From the NCBI RefSeq assembly GCF_020360975.1, contig NW_025408677.1, forward strand, positions 2,232,001 to 2,296,000: a stretch of DNA of 64,000 nucleotides, read 5' to 3'. Source of the DNA: Hirsutella rhossiliensis (Eukaryota > Ascomycota > Sordariomycetes > Hypocreales > Ophiocordycipitaceae). Position 1 is the first letter of the stretch, and each line of letters begins with the position of its first letter. Below, piece by piece: positions 45,701 through 57,108 of the stretch. The notes below the pieces were generated by a model, which saw nothing but the letters and a program-made list of their open reading frames with translations, searched no databases and was not told where the DNA came from. Position numbers and translations under genes: made by a program.

Positions 45701-46164
45701 TATTACGACCACGGTCTAGCGAACCGCGGGGACTAGTATATATTACGAGGACACGTAACGTAGGGAGCAAGGAATATTAAACGGACTAACGGGCCAATTA
45801 AGTTTAGAGCGATAGGTTACTCTAGCGCTCTAACGCTCTACGGCTAGATCGTAGGATCGCTCTAGCGCCCTAGCGCTCCTAGGCGATAGGATTACTAAGT
45901 GCTCTCGGCGATCTAGGAAAGCTCTTAAGATATATAAGGAAGGAACGGAATACTCCTTTAGATAGATAGCTCGATAGCTTTTAACACCGATCTTTATTAC
46001 GATTTTATCTCTAATTCCGATTACCTAATTATAGTCTACGGTCTACGACCTCCGACTTATTACTAATATAATATACTTTTTATTGCTTAGACTACGCCCT
46101 ATTATATCTACTAATATAAACCCCTCGATAGGTTTATCCCTTAGGAATAACACCGGTCGTTATA
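45701..46164 (+). repeat. Left LTR of element A, 464 bp
   Basis: Starts TATTACGACCACGG and ends ACCGGTCGTTATA. It is CpG-rich compared with the internal region (GCTCTAGCGCCCTAGCGCTC segment). It matches the other three LTR copies along its full length, with differences that are nearly all C/T or G/A. Confidence 0.93.
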
Positions 46165-46389
46165 CGTTAAAAGCTCTTATTTAGTATAATACCGCGTTAC
46201 TCTAAGTAATATCGTAACTATTAATATACCTATATAGTAAACTAGATTAACTAACTCTAGAGCTACTATATCGCCTTAGGATATAATACGCGAAATTATC
46301 GCCCTTTAATATAAGGTATAGTTACTTAAGAATAGAGGAGGCAACGGATAAGTTAGGGACCTTAGAGAAGTAGTTAAACTAAAATAGCT

Positions 46390-48860
46390 AGGACTATTCG
46401 ATAGTACTTACGGTACGCTTCGAGACTTTCTTACCTAACTTAAGGCCTACTACCGGTTTTACCCTACTAAACTCTCGGACCTAGTCGAAAAGGTACTCTA
46501 CGTAGGAAATTATTTATCTAGAATAGCACTCGCCTAGTTCGGACCTATTATAAGGGACTTTCTCGATAACTAACTAGCGCGATAAGATAACGAAATAGAT
46601 AAAGTCTTTATTAGTTTCTAAGGATTCGAAGAAGCTATTACGAAGGTATTCGGAATAACTAACGAGGAACGAGAAGCTAAATAAAAACTTCGAGAACTCC
46701 GATAAAGAATCTTAGTATCGGATTATACTATAAAGTTCCGTTAAGTTACCTTAAAGCTTAATTAAGACAACGAACCTCTTATATTACGATTCTACGACGG
46801 GCTTAAAGAAGAAGTTAAGGATAAGCTCTATAAGGAAAATCGACCTAATAACCTCTTAGACTATATTGCTATAGTAGTACGAATCGACGATAGATAGTAT
46901 ACGCGACGCTAAGAAAAGAAGTAAAGAAGAGGAAACTAGAACCCTTCCTATAAGAATAACTTTAACCGACGCGCTAACTATAAAAAGAAGCGCGAAACTC
47001 CTATTGCCTACGCCTATATAACTAACCTAGGTAGGATAGATCTAGATATAATATAGAAAAGTAAAAGAAAGTATTTTAACTACGGGAAACTTAGATATTA
47101 CTCTAAAGAATATAGATAACCTCGTAAGGAGAAGAAAACCTACTAAGTACTAGCCCTAGAAGGTAAGAAACACCTAAACGCTACTAATAAATAGGAACTA
47201 AAGTATAAACTCCTTAGTTAGACTATATACTACGACAACGAATATACGGTATACTTAAGCGATAAAAATAGTACTAGATAGTTCTTAAAGCTACTAAAGA
47301 AGACCCTTATAATAATATAACGAAGGGATCCTAAAATATAGAAATAAGTTAAATTCGTAGAACTAGAATACCTTTATCCTAAAGGAGTCTCTTAAGACTA
47401 AATTAGGAAAAACGGCAAACGATTCTAGGAAGATATACGAAATAAAAATCGATAATAATAACGGGTAGTCTATAAATAATATAATAAGGAAGATACGGAT
47501 ATAGCCCTTATACTTACGAAACTTAGATAATAACCTAAGGAAGAATAACGAAGTATCGACGATATAAGCTTTAAAGAATAAGAAATACCTAGAGAAATAA
47601 AAGATAAGAACGAACTCGTACTACTACCCTTACTACTAAGGGAAAATACTACGATTAAAGAATATACTCTATACTTCGAAGAATTTAAAGAAATACTTAA
47701 AATTAGAACCTAATAAACACCTTAAATTCTTATAGAAAACTAATAAGCTATATTAATTCGGTATTAACTGGTACTACGTGGAGGAGACTACGCTATAGCT
47801 ATTACTATAGTCGATACCTTTATAGCTCTATAACGAGAATAGTAACTATAAGGAGAATTTAGAGACGATCTATAAATACTACTTACTTATAAGCACTATA
47901 AGTATATTTTATAGATATTATATATCTACCTAGATTATATAATATACTTTTAGATAAAGGCACGATACGACGCCTTCCCGGTTAGATTTAAGGGATAAGT
48001 ACTTTCGAAACCCTACCTAAGCATAGAACTAGACTACTAGAAAATCGATTAACGCTACCTAAATAACTAAGTTATATTATTAGAACCTAATTATAGCACG
48101 CTACTTAAATGCCGCGATAATTACGGTTTATTAACGAGATATCTTTTAGAGATATATAAAATCTATAAACACGCTAAAATAGAGGAATAGTATAGCGCTA
48201 CTCGCTCTAAGGTATCCGAACTATTAATCTTTTAAAGACTTACGCAACGAATTAAATACGATAAAGAAGATTATAACGAATACGTATACCTAAACTATAG
48301 AGTTTATAAATATAAAAAAGCATAAGTATAGTATAAACGATATAACGGTATACTAAAAGATTATTAGTAATATATATAAAGGCTATAGGCCGTATTCGAC
48401 TAAGGAAGAATTAATACGAAAATACTATACGAAAAATAGAAAGACGCTAAATAAAAACTTAACCTTTAGTACGAAAATAAATAAAATTATAAAGTATAGT
48501 ACGTAATTAACTACGAAGTAGTATAATATAAACGATATAGCGTTAAGAAATAAGAAATCTTCGATTAGCTATAAGAAATTAGTCTCTTAAGCACCGATAT
48601 AATACTACGCGACGAAAATATAAAGAAACGATATTAATAATAAATCGAAGAAGAAAACCTAAATAAAACGAATAAGGACTAGGCAAAAAACGAGGTACGC
48701 TATCTATAAAAGGGCTATAGACTAACACGATACGATAAGATCTAAGGACCCTATATATAGCAACGGTAAGCTATAGTAACTAAATAGTATTAGATATCTA
48801 AATCGCGGGATATTATATACGTATACTTTTAGACTATAGCGCGATAGGTAATTACGTTTT
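46390..48860 (+). pseudogene. Element A gag with long C-terminal extension
   Basis: A retrotransposon-gag-like helical region (words such as ITNEEREAK, DNEPLILRFYDGLKEEVKD, LLDYIAIVVRIDD) runs to a zinc knuckle at 47072-47113. There the CCHC ligands are all Tyr codons with correct spacing: Y-x2-Y-x4-Y-x4-Y. The frame (position class of 47072) then stays readable, apart from TAA/TAG explained by RIP of CAA, CAG or TGG, for another 1.7 kb to about 48,850. There it overlaps the start of protease in the -1 frame. The extension is charged and Gln/His/Tyr-rich with no domain I know. Start is uncertain since no ATG survives. Confidence 0.65.
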
Positions 48861-51800
48861 ACCTAGAGTCGTTAATCGTTACCGACTTATATAGAGATAT
48901 AAGATAGATCTATATAAACTTACGAATATCGAAGGAAAGGCCTTTAACTATAATAACGGAATTATTAATATAGAGATTAATTACCTTAATATTAATATCT
49001 AGGGCTACGACGAACGAGTTAACTTCGATATTATAGATATTAGAGAATACGACCTTATATTAAGGCTTCTATAGCTATAGGAGAGCAACCTACTAATTAA
49101 CTAGAAAACTAGCTAGCTACGTTAGAATAAAGACATAAGTTTCTAAGACTAGTAGATTTAGAAGAAAGTAAAATTTTACGATAATTTAGCTACTAAATAA
49201 GATAAAAGGGATAACCGTTTAAGTAAATTATTATAGGCTTTAGCGATATAAACGAAAATAGTAACCGAACTAGCGGATATAATAAAATCGATTAATAAGA
49301 CCTACGTACTAACTAATATAGCTATATAACCTAGCATCCGATATAAATAAAATAAAGGATATAATATAAAGATCTAAAGAGTTATTGCTACTCTAAGGAA
49401 AGACCTTAAATAAATTAATAAAGAGCTTAAGTTAAGAGAAACTAGCTCTTAAAAGAAAGAATAAAGCCTATAAGATAAAATAAAGAATATCCCCTAGGAA
49501 TACCGGAAATATAATAAACTCTTTAAGGAAGAACTTAAGATAGGGTTACCCGAATATAGCTAATAGGACCACGAAATTTATCTTAAGGATAGAATAACGC
49601 TAACGTTCTATAAGATCTATAACCTAAATAAAAAGCAACTATAAACGCTACGCGACTACCTCGACGAGAATCTACGAAAGGGATATATATAAACGTTAAT
49701 ATCTAAAGTAGGCTACCTAGTTATATTTATTCTAAAGAAAAACGGTAAGCTATAACTAGTTATTAACTATAGACGCTTAAACGATATTATAATAAAGGAC
49801 CGAATACTATTACCGCTTATATTAGAACTACGAGATCGACTATATAGTAAAAAATAGTTTATAGCCCTCGATCTTAAAGGCGCCTATAACTTAATACGTA
49901 TAAAGAAGGGATACGAATAGATAATAGCCTTTAGAACGAAATTTAGACTATTCGAATATCTAGTAATACTATTTAGACTTATAAATATACTAGCTACCTT
50001 CTAACGGATAATTAATAATATCCTACGCGAATACTTAGATATCTTTATAGTAGTATACCTAGATAATATCCTAATCTTCTCGGATACCCTAGAAGAATAT
50101 AAGGAATACGTTTATAAGGTACTCCGCGTACTTTAAAATACAAAGTTACTAGTTAAACTAAAGAAAAGTAAGTTCTATATATAGGAAGTAGACTTCCTTA
50201 GATATACGATCTTACTAAGAGAGATACGAATATAATAAGATAAAATTAACTTAGTTAAAGAATAGCTAACGCTAAAGAACGTTAAGGACGTATAAAGTTT
50301 CTTAGGATTTATAAATTACTACCGATAATTTATTAAAGATTTCGGAAAGATTATAGCACTACTATATAACTTAACGAAGAAGGAAAAAGGATTTATATAA
50401 GACGATAAAGCTAACGAAGCTTTCGAATATATTAAGACTATAATTACGTAAGAACTAGTCTTAACTACCTTTAATCTAGAACGATAAATCGAACTTAAAA
50501 CCGATATATTAGACTTTACTCTAAGAGTATAAATCGGATAAAAAGACAACGAAGGAAAACTATAACTAATTATATTCTATTCGAAGAAGCTATATAGCGT
50601 AGAACTTAATTACCTTATCTATAATAAAGAATTCCTTGTAATTATTTAAGCTTTTAAGGAATTTCGATACTACCTTCTTAGAAGTAAATATAAAGTTAAG
50701 GTCTATATAGATTATAAGAATATCTTATACTTTATAATAATATAATAGTTAAACGGACGATAGATTTAATAGGCCGAATACTTATTAGAATTCGACTATA
50801 AAATAATCTATAGAAAAGGAATAGAAAACGGTCGAGCTAATACCCTTAGTTAACGAAGTAACTACGATATAGGAGCACCTATAGTAAAAGGATAACTCCT
50901 AGAAATCAACGAAAACGGGAACTACTAGCAACGATAGCTAAATATAATATTTAAAGTATAACCCAACGACTCGACTTACTAAAAGATCCTAAAATAGATA
51001 AAAGAATATAAAGCACTAAACGGATATAATATAGAATATTTAGAAGTTCTAATATATAAAAATAAAATCTAGATACTACTAGAATTATAAGATAAAGTTA
51101 TATAAGATATATATAAATATTTAATATATAGATACTAAGGAATCTAAAGAATAATAGAATAGATTAAATAATAATATAACTTCCTATAGCTTAAGGAAGT
51201 AGTACGATAAGTTATTAAAGAATATAAACTTTACGTATAAAGTAAAGCTAAACGATATAAACTATATAGAGAATTGCAACCGCTACTAGTATTAAAGAAA
51301 CTATAGGATTTAATAGCTTTCGACTATATTATAAAGCTACTACCGTTAAAAGAACCTATAACTAACGTTAAGTATAATAGTATATTTATTATTACCGATA
51401 GATTAACGAAGTATAGATACTTTTTACTATATAAAGAAGTAAGTAATACGGAAGAGCTAGTATATATATTCCTACGAATAATTATTAGTAATTATAGACT
51501 ACTAAACGAGATTGTCTCTAATAGAGGAAGCACGTTTATAGCTAAATTTTAGCAAGCTCTTATAGTATAATTAGGGACGAAATATAAGCTTAGTATAGCT
51601 TATTACCTATAAACGGATAGATAAATAGAACGACTTAACTAAACGCTTAAATAATATTTACGATACTATATTAGCTATAAATAAAACAATTAGGTTAAAT
51701 AGCTACTAATAGCGTAACTAGCTTATAATAGCTTAGTTATAGAAATAACTAAGCTCTTACTAGTATACGCTAATTATAGATATAACCTAGAAGTATTTAA

Positions 51801-52340
51801 GGTTACTCGATAAGGACTATAAGTAGAACGAGCAATACTATAAGTAGATTAGCTATAAAAATTATATAAAGAAATATAATAAGAACTTTAATTCGTTAGA
51901 GAATAAATATTTACTTACTATAATTAGAAAAGATTATAGGGACTAATCTTTCGAGAGGGGGATATAGTCTACCTTATACGACGAAATATTAAAATAAAAC
52001 GACTAAGCAATAAATTAGATTTTAAGAAACTTAGACTATTTAAGGTTAAGAAAACTATTTTAAAAGTTAACTACGAACTTTCGCTACTAATAATAATATA
52101 GATATACCTAATATTTTATATCTTATTATTAGAACTAGCGCTATGAAACGCTAAACTATAGAAAAAAATCGAAGTCGACGACAATTAAGAATATAAAGTA
52201 GAATAAATACTAGATATAAGAAAATAAGGTTAGTAATAAGAATACCTTATTAAGTAGAAGGGATACGGACTAGAGGAAAATACCTAGGAACTACTTAAGC
52301 ACTTAACTTACTATAGTTCTTTACTCCGATAGTTCTACTA
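48832..52340 (+). pseudogene. Element A pol: protease, RT, RNase H, integrase, chromodomain
   Basis: One frame throughout. Protease: Asp codon at 48832 with a DxxA-type context, and a DLIL-x-LL strand near 49,050. RT: YRRLNDIIIKDR, FIALDLKGAYN, and the catalytic box YLDN at 50056-50067. RNase H begins near 50,500 (LKTDILDFTL). Integrase is at about 51,100-51,900 with its first Asp kept, its second changed to Asn, and the Glu kept. A chromodomain at 52,189-52,320 (VE-ILDIRK, YLIK-KGYGLEENTWELLKHL) marks this as a chromovirus, whose integrase is thought to be steered to heterochromatin by this domain. Many in-frame stops are Gln or Trp codons altered by RIP. Confidence 0.87.
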
Positions 52341-53077
52341 AGCGAACCCTTACTCGGAAATATAGGGTTACTAAGAATAGCATCCTAGTCTAATACGTCT
52401 AAGGCACTAAACGATTAAACCTCGCTAATAGTAATAGTTTCCTTATTTAATAAACAAACCGATTCGTCTTAAGAAGAACGCGTTATACTATCTTCTTTAT
52501 TAATAGCTTATATACCCCGCTAAAATAACTTACTACCTCGGTCCTTTAAGAAACGCTTCTATTTCCTAATCCGAGCTAGGCGAGCTATCGCTTCCTCTAA
52601 CGCTTCTTTTACTTTCTATTCGTCCGAATTAATCTTTTACTATTAATTTATAATATAATAAACTAAAAAAAGAAGGAATATTAGTAAAAAAGAACGATAG
52701 GGAAGGAAAGGGATAAAACGAACGGGCGGACGCTATATTACACCTATTATAAGAACGGCCTATAGAGGTATATTCGGAACACCGATTAGAATACTCGCCG
52801 ACTTTATAAGTTAGGCCTAACCGAAAATAATAGGAGTAAGGCATAATTTTAATACCGTAGATCTCGGTCTAAGATACTAGCTCTAATCGTTAACGCGATT
52901 TATCGGAATTATAAGAACGGGATTTTTAAATATAACTAGATATACTATTAGTAGTATATCCCGAAAGGATAAAGGAATAAGGAATAATATACTTACGTAT
53001 AACGCGATAAGGGTATATTTATATACGGCGGCTAAGGTAGTAGGTCTTAAGGGTAAGACTAAAAAGAGGGGAGGCAT
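52295..53077 (-). pseudogene. Possible antisense accessory gene of element A (Cys motif plus coiled coil)
   Basis: On the minus strand between the chromodomain and the right LTR. Codons at 52808, 52781, 52772 and 52751 (first bases) form a C-x8-C-x2-C-x6-C pattern in which three of the four have become Tyr. Downstream is an intron-like 3' site, TTTACTAATATTCCTTCTTT then TTTTAG, with its exon starting at 52662. From there a charged helical segment is readable (VKEALEEAIARLARIRK, KRFLKDRGSKLF) to a stop near 52,295. An ATG-started 64-codon frame also lies at 53077-52883. The donor was not found, so a plain frameshift between the two parts is possible. The arrangement is repeated in element B. 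I recall similar Cys-plus-coiled-coil ORFs near fungal LTR elements but cannot name a family. Confidence 0.48.
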
Positions 53078-53079
53078 CC
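53061..53079 (+). promoter_or_regulatory. Polypurine tract of element A
   Basis: AAAAAGAGGGGAGGCATCC lies directly against the right LTR, where plus-strand DNA synthesis would be primed. The CAT inside it is kept in both copies although CpA is nearly gone elsewhere. Confidence 0.8.
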
Positions 53080-53543
53080 TATTACGACTATAGTCTAGTA
53101 AACCGCGGGGACTAGTATATATTACGAGGATACGTAACGTAGGGAGCAAGGAATATTAGATAGACCGACGGGCTAATTAAGTTTAGAGCGACGGGTTACT
53201 CTAGCGCTCTAACGCTCTATAGCTAGATCGTAGGATCGCTCTAGCGCCCTAGCGCTCCTAGGCGACGGGATTACTAAGTACTCTCGGCGATCTAAGAAAG
53301 CTCTCGAGATATATAAGGAAGGAACGGAATACTCCTTTAGATAGATAGCTCGATAGCTTTTAATACCGATCTTTATTACGATTCTATCTTTAATTCCGAT
53401 TACCTAGTTATAGTCTACGGTCTACGACCTCCGACTTATTACTAACGTAATATACTTTTTATTACTTAGACCACGCCCTATTATATCTACTAATATAAAC
53501 CCCTTGATAGGTTTATCCCTTAGGAATAACACCGGTCGTTATA
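53080..53543 (+). repeat. Right LTR of element A, 464 bp
   Basis: Starts TATTACGACTATAG and ends ACCGGTCGTTATA, followed by CTATA. Compared with the left LTR it differs only by C/T and G/A changes in what I compared. Confidence 0.93.
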
Positions 53544-56414
53544 CTATATTATTAAAAGGGAGTAAGAATAGGAAGAAGCTAGGGAGTATAGAGCTAAACC
53601 TTACTAAAAGGGTAGCGTTTTAAGCTCTTAAGGATACTTTTTAAGGAGCCTTACTCCTCCGATATTATAATTTAGAAAGATATATTTATATTAAAATAAA
53701 TATATTATAATTCGCGATAGTAAGGATTATCTCTTAACTTAATAATAAAGGACGTTACTATCTTATTATATTTTAGTTAAGGAAGTTTACTAGAGCTAAA
53801 CTTAATTATAGTACTTTAGACTAAAAACTATTTACTATCGTTAAGTTATTTAAATACTAGCGATATTACGTTAAAGGGGCAGCGTATAAAGTAAAGGTAT
53901 TATTAGATTACTATAACCTTTAAATATTTATATACTAGACCTCCTTAAATAGGAGGTAAGTAAGATAGTATATATATTTAGTACTATTTAACTTTATAAT
54001 TAAGTATTATATAAGTAAATTAAACCTAGCGAACGCGCTATTAAGAATGCCTAGATATAAGGGTAAGAAGCCCCTATCTATAAAACTATTACTAGAGCTA
54101 TAAGTAAAGCTAGCTACTATTAATACTATATCTATATAGAGAAATAATAAGGCGTTTTTATAGGTAAAGAGATACTTAACCTTAAGTTAATATAAGCGTA
54201 GTAAAGTGCCTTTATATAAGGAAAATATATAAGCTTATCTATAGTAAAACTATAATAATTTAGGCGTAAGACTTAAACGATTAGCCGATTAAGCTAAAGA
54301 GAGAGCTAGTTATAAATAGCTACTCTTAAGGAAGACCGCTAAAAAAGCGGCCTACTATATAAAGGTTTATATAGTAGAAGTTCTAAAACTATTACTAGAG
54401 TTACTAAAACGTACTTAGTCGGTTAATATAGCGATTAATAGGCTAAATAAGACTAAAGACTTCTTAAAAGGGAAGGGTTTTTAGTTAGTACGCTTAGATA
54501 GACTACTACTATAAAAGGGTTATATTATAGTACCTTTAGAGGTAGCCTTATAGTAAGAGCTAATATAGCTCTTTTATAACGATCTATTAATAGGATACTT
54601 TAGCTCTTAACGTACTAGCGAACTACTAGTAAGGAACTTCTACTAGGATAGAATAATAAAAGATATAAATAAATACGTTTAGTTATACTTAGTATATTAA
54701 GGTATAGTATCTAAGAGGCATCGCCCTTATAGTACTATATAATTATTACTATATCTTATACGACTATAGGAAGAATTATTAATAGACTTTACTATAGGTC
54801 TACCTAAAGTATAGTATAATAAATAAGACGTTAATACGATCTTAGTAATTATAGACCGATATACTAAGTATTGCTTTTTCTTTCTTATCTCTAAGATAAT
54901 AATAGCCCTAAAGCTAGTAGAATTATTCTATTACTAAGTTAAATTAGTATATAGACCTTTAAAAGGTATTATCTTAGATAGAGGGTCCTTATTTATAAGT
55001 AAGTTTTAGTTAAATCTTTATTTTATCTTATAAGTAAAACGTAAGCTATTAATAGTATTTTACTTATAAACTAATAGGTAAATAAAATAAATAAACTAAG
55101 CTATATAGTACTACTTAAGATACTTTACTAACTTAAAATAAACTAACTAAGCGTTACTCTTATATATTACTTAATTTATATATAATAATATAAAGAATGC
55201 GATAACTAAGTTATTACCTAACGAAGCGTTAATAGGTTACTAACTAAACTTTTATATTAATACTAAGGATAATATTATTTAAAGGGGGGTACCTAAAGTA
55301 AGAGTAAGAGTTACTAGGCTATAAGAGCTATAAAAGAGGCTTAAAGAATACTAAGGAAAGGCTATTAAATCGTAAGTAAAATACTATAATTTAAAGCACT
55401 AACCGCTTATACTAAAAGTAAGAGACCTTATAGTATTATCGATAAAGAACTTATACCTTAAGGACGAAAAAAGAAAACTCTTACCTAAGTATATTAGACC
55501 GTTTTAGGTCCTATAAGCTATTAGAAAGTAAGTATATTATCTTATACTCCCTAAGAAGTACTTATGCCTTTATAACGTTTTCTATATTAGTCTCTTAGAG
55601 CTATAGAAAGAGCGTAAAGGTACTTATAAAGATAGCGAAACCCTATTAATATTAGACTTAAAGGACGATAAAAGCGAATAAGAAGTTTAAGAGATTAAAG
55701 ACTAAAAGAGATCTAAAGGTAATACCTTTTTCCTTATTAAATAAAAAGGATAGCTAGCTAAGTATAACTAATAGGTTAAGGCCGAAGATATAGTAAATAG
55801 CTAAGACTTTATTAAAGAATATACTACTCGCTTAACCGGAAAAAAGAGGTATAAGACTAAGTAAGGTAGGGAAACTTACTAGTATAAGGAGACGCTATTA
55901 AATTAGTAACGAATCCCTACTAAATTACTACTAACTTATTAACGTATTAGTACGCCTAAATATCCTATAACTATATATAAAATAGTAAAATAGGAGAATA
56001 AGGGAAAACTATATATACTACCTATTAAATATTATTAAGGAAAATAAAACAAAACTATAACTTTATTAAGGCCTTAATAATAAAGGAGAGAAAGATAGTT
56101 ATAACTAAATAAAAGAAAGATAAGACCTATCTATTACTTCTAACTACCCCTCTTTTTTACTAGCGTAGCGGGGACTAACTAAGGCGCCCCCTCCGCTATA
56201 CTAAATACCTTTAGAAATACTAGAACTACCTTATCCTCTACTCCTTCCTTATCCTTTATATCGAGACCTATCTTTATTAGTATAGCACTTACCTCGGCCT
56301 TAGTAAATAGTAAGGTATACTACTAAGAAGTATAGCCTATATTACTATCGATAAAGCGGAGTTTTAACTAGGATTCCTAGGCCTAGTACTTTAGGCTTAT
56401 ATAGGCGATATCGA
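53544..56414 (+). mobile_element. Element C, 3' part: RNase H, integrase, chromodomain (RIP-inactivated)
   Basis: After the CTATA duplication, the codon phase of element C resumes exactly: ...VIAPLT at 45,680-45,697 continues at 53,549. RNase H follows (VAF-ALKDTF, then IISQ). An integrase at about 54,540-55,230 has EELLIDFTIGLPKV (first Asp), GIILDRGSLF (second Asp kept) and a changed Glu (Lys codon). A chromodomain-like stretch ends the frame at about 55,675-55,850 (KGNTFFLIK-KG, YN--VKAEDIV). The last about 260 bases (56,150-56,414) are more GC-rich and may be the start of the 3' flank or LTR, cut by element B. Confidence 0.83.
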
Positions 56415-56419
56415 ATAAG

Positions 56420-56883
56420 TATTACGACCACGGTCTAGCGAACCGCGGGGACTAGTATATATTACGAGGATATATAACGTAGGGAGCAAGGAATATTAAA
56501 CGGACCGACGGGCTAATTAAGTTTAGAGCGATAGGTTACTCTAGCGCTCTAACGCTCTACGGCTAGATCGTAGGATCGCTCTAGCGCCCTAGCGCTCTTA
56601 GGCGACGGGATTACTAAGTGCTCTCGGCGATCTAAGAAAGCTCTCGAGATATATAAAGAAGGAACGGAATACTCCTTTAGATAGATAGCTTAATAGCTTT
56701 TAATATAGATCTTTATTATAATTCTATCTTTAATTTTAATTACTTAGTTATAGTCTACGGTCTACGACCTCTAACTTATTACTAACGTAATATACTTATT
56801 ATTGCTTAGACTACGCCCTATTATATCTACTAATATAAACCCCTTAATAGGTTTATCCCTTAGGAATAATACCGGTTATTATA
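56420..56883 (+). repeat. Left LTR of element B, 464 bp
   Basis: Starts TATTACGACCACGG, like the left LTR of A, and ends ACCGGTTATTATA. The same length as both LTRs of A. Confidence 0.93.
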
Positions 56884-57108
56884 TATTAAAAGCTCTTATT
56901 TAGTATAATACCGCGTTACTCTAAGTAATATCGTAACTATTAATATACCTATATAGTAAACTAGATTAACTAACTCTAAAGCTACTATATCGCCTTAGGA
57001 TATAATACGCGAGATTATTACCCTTCGATATAAGGTATAGTTACTTAGGAACGGAGGAGGCAACGGATAAGTTAGGGACCTCGGAGAAGTAGTTAAACTA
57101 AAATAGCT

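Larger units (their letters stand above)
45701..53543 (+). mobile_element. Element A: complete Ty3/Gypsy chromovirus, 7,843 bp, RIP-inactivated
   Basis: Bounded by two 464-bp LTRs (45,701-46,164 and 53,080-53,543), with a CTATA duplication on both sides. The internal part is 6,915 bp. Domains in order on the plus strand: gag, zinc knuckle, long extension, protease, RT, RNase H, integrase and chromodomain, then a polypurine tract against the right LTR. The LTR ends form an imperfect inverted pair (TATTACGACC...GGTCGTTATA), as expected for TG...CA ends after RIP. It sits inside element C. No primer-binding site could be recognised after the left LTR. The element cannot make proteins now. Confidence 0.93.

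Noticed and set aside
50319..50549. Minus-strand frame inside element A RT/RNase H
   Set aside because: It is an antisense shadow of pol; the plus strand carries the recognisable domain and no counterpart of similar length is kept in element B.
56150..56414. Antisense Cys-rich frame at the end of element C
   Set aside because: The reading is broken, the Cys spacing does not match that in A and B, and there is no second copy to compare.
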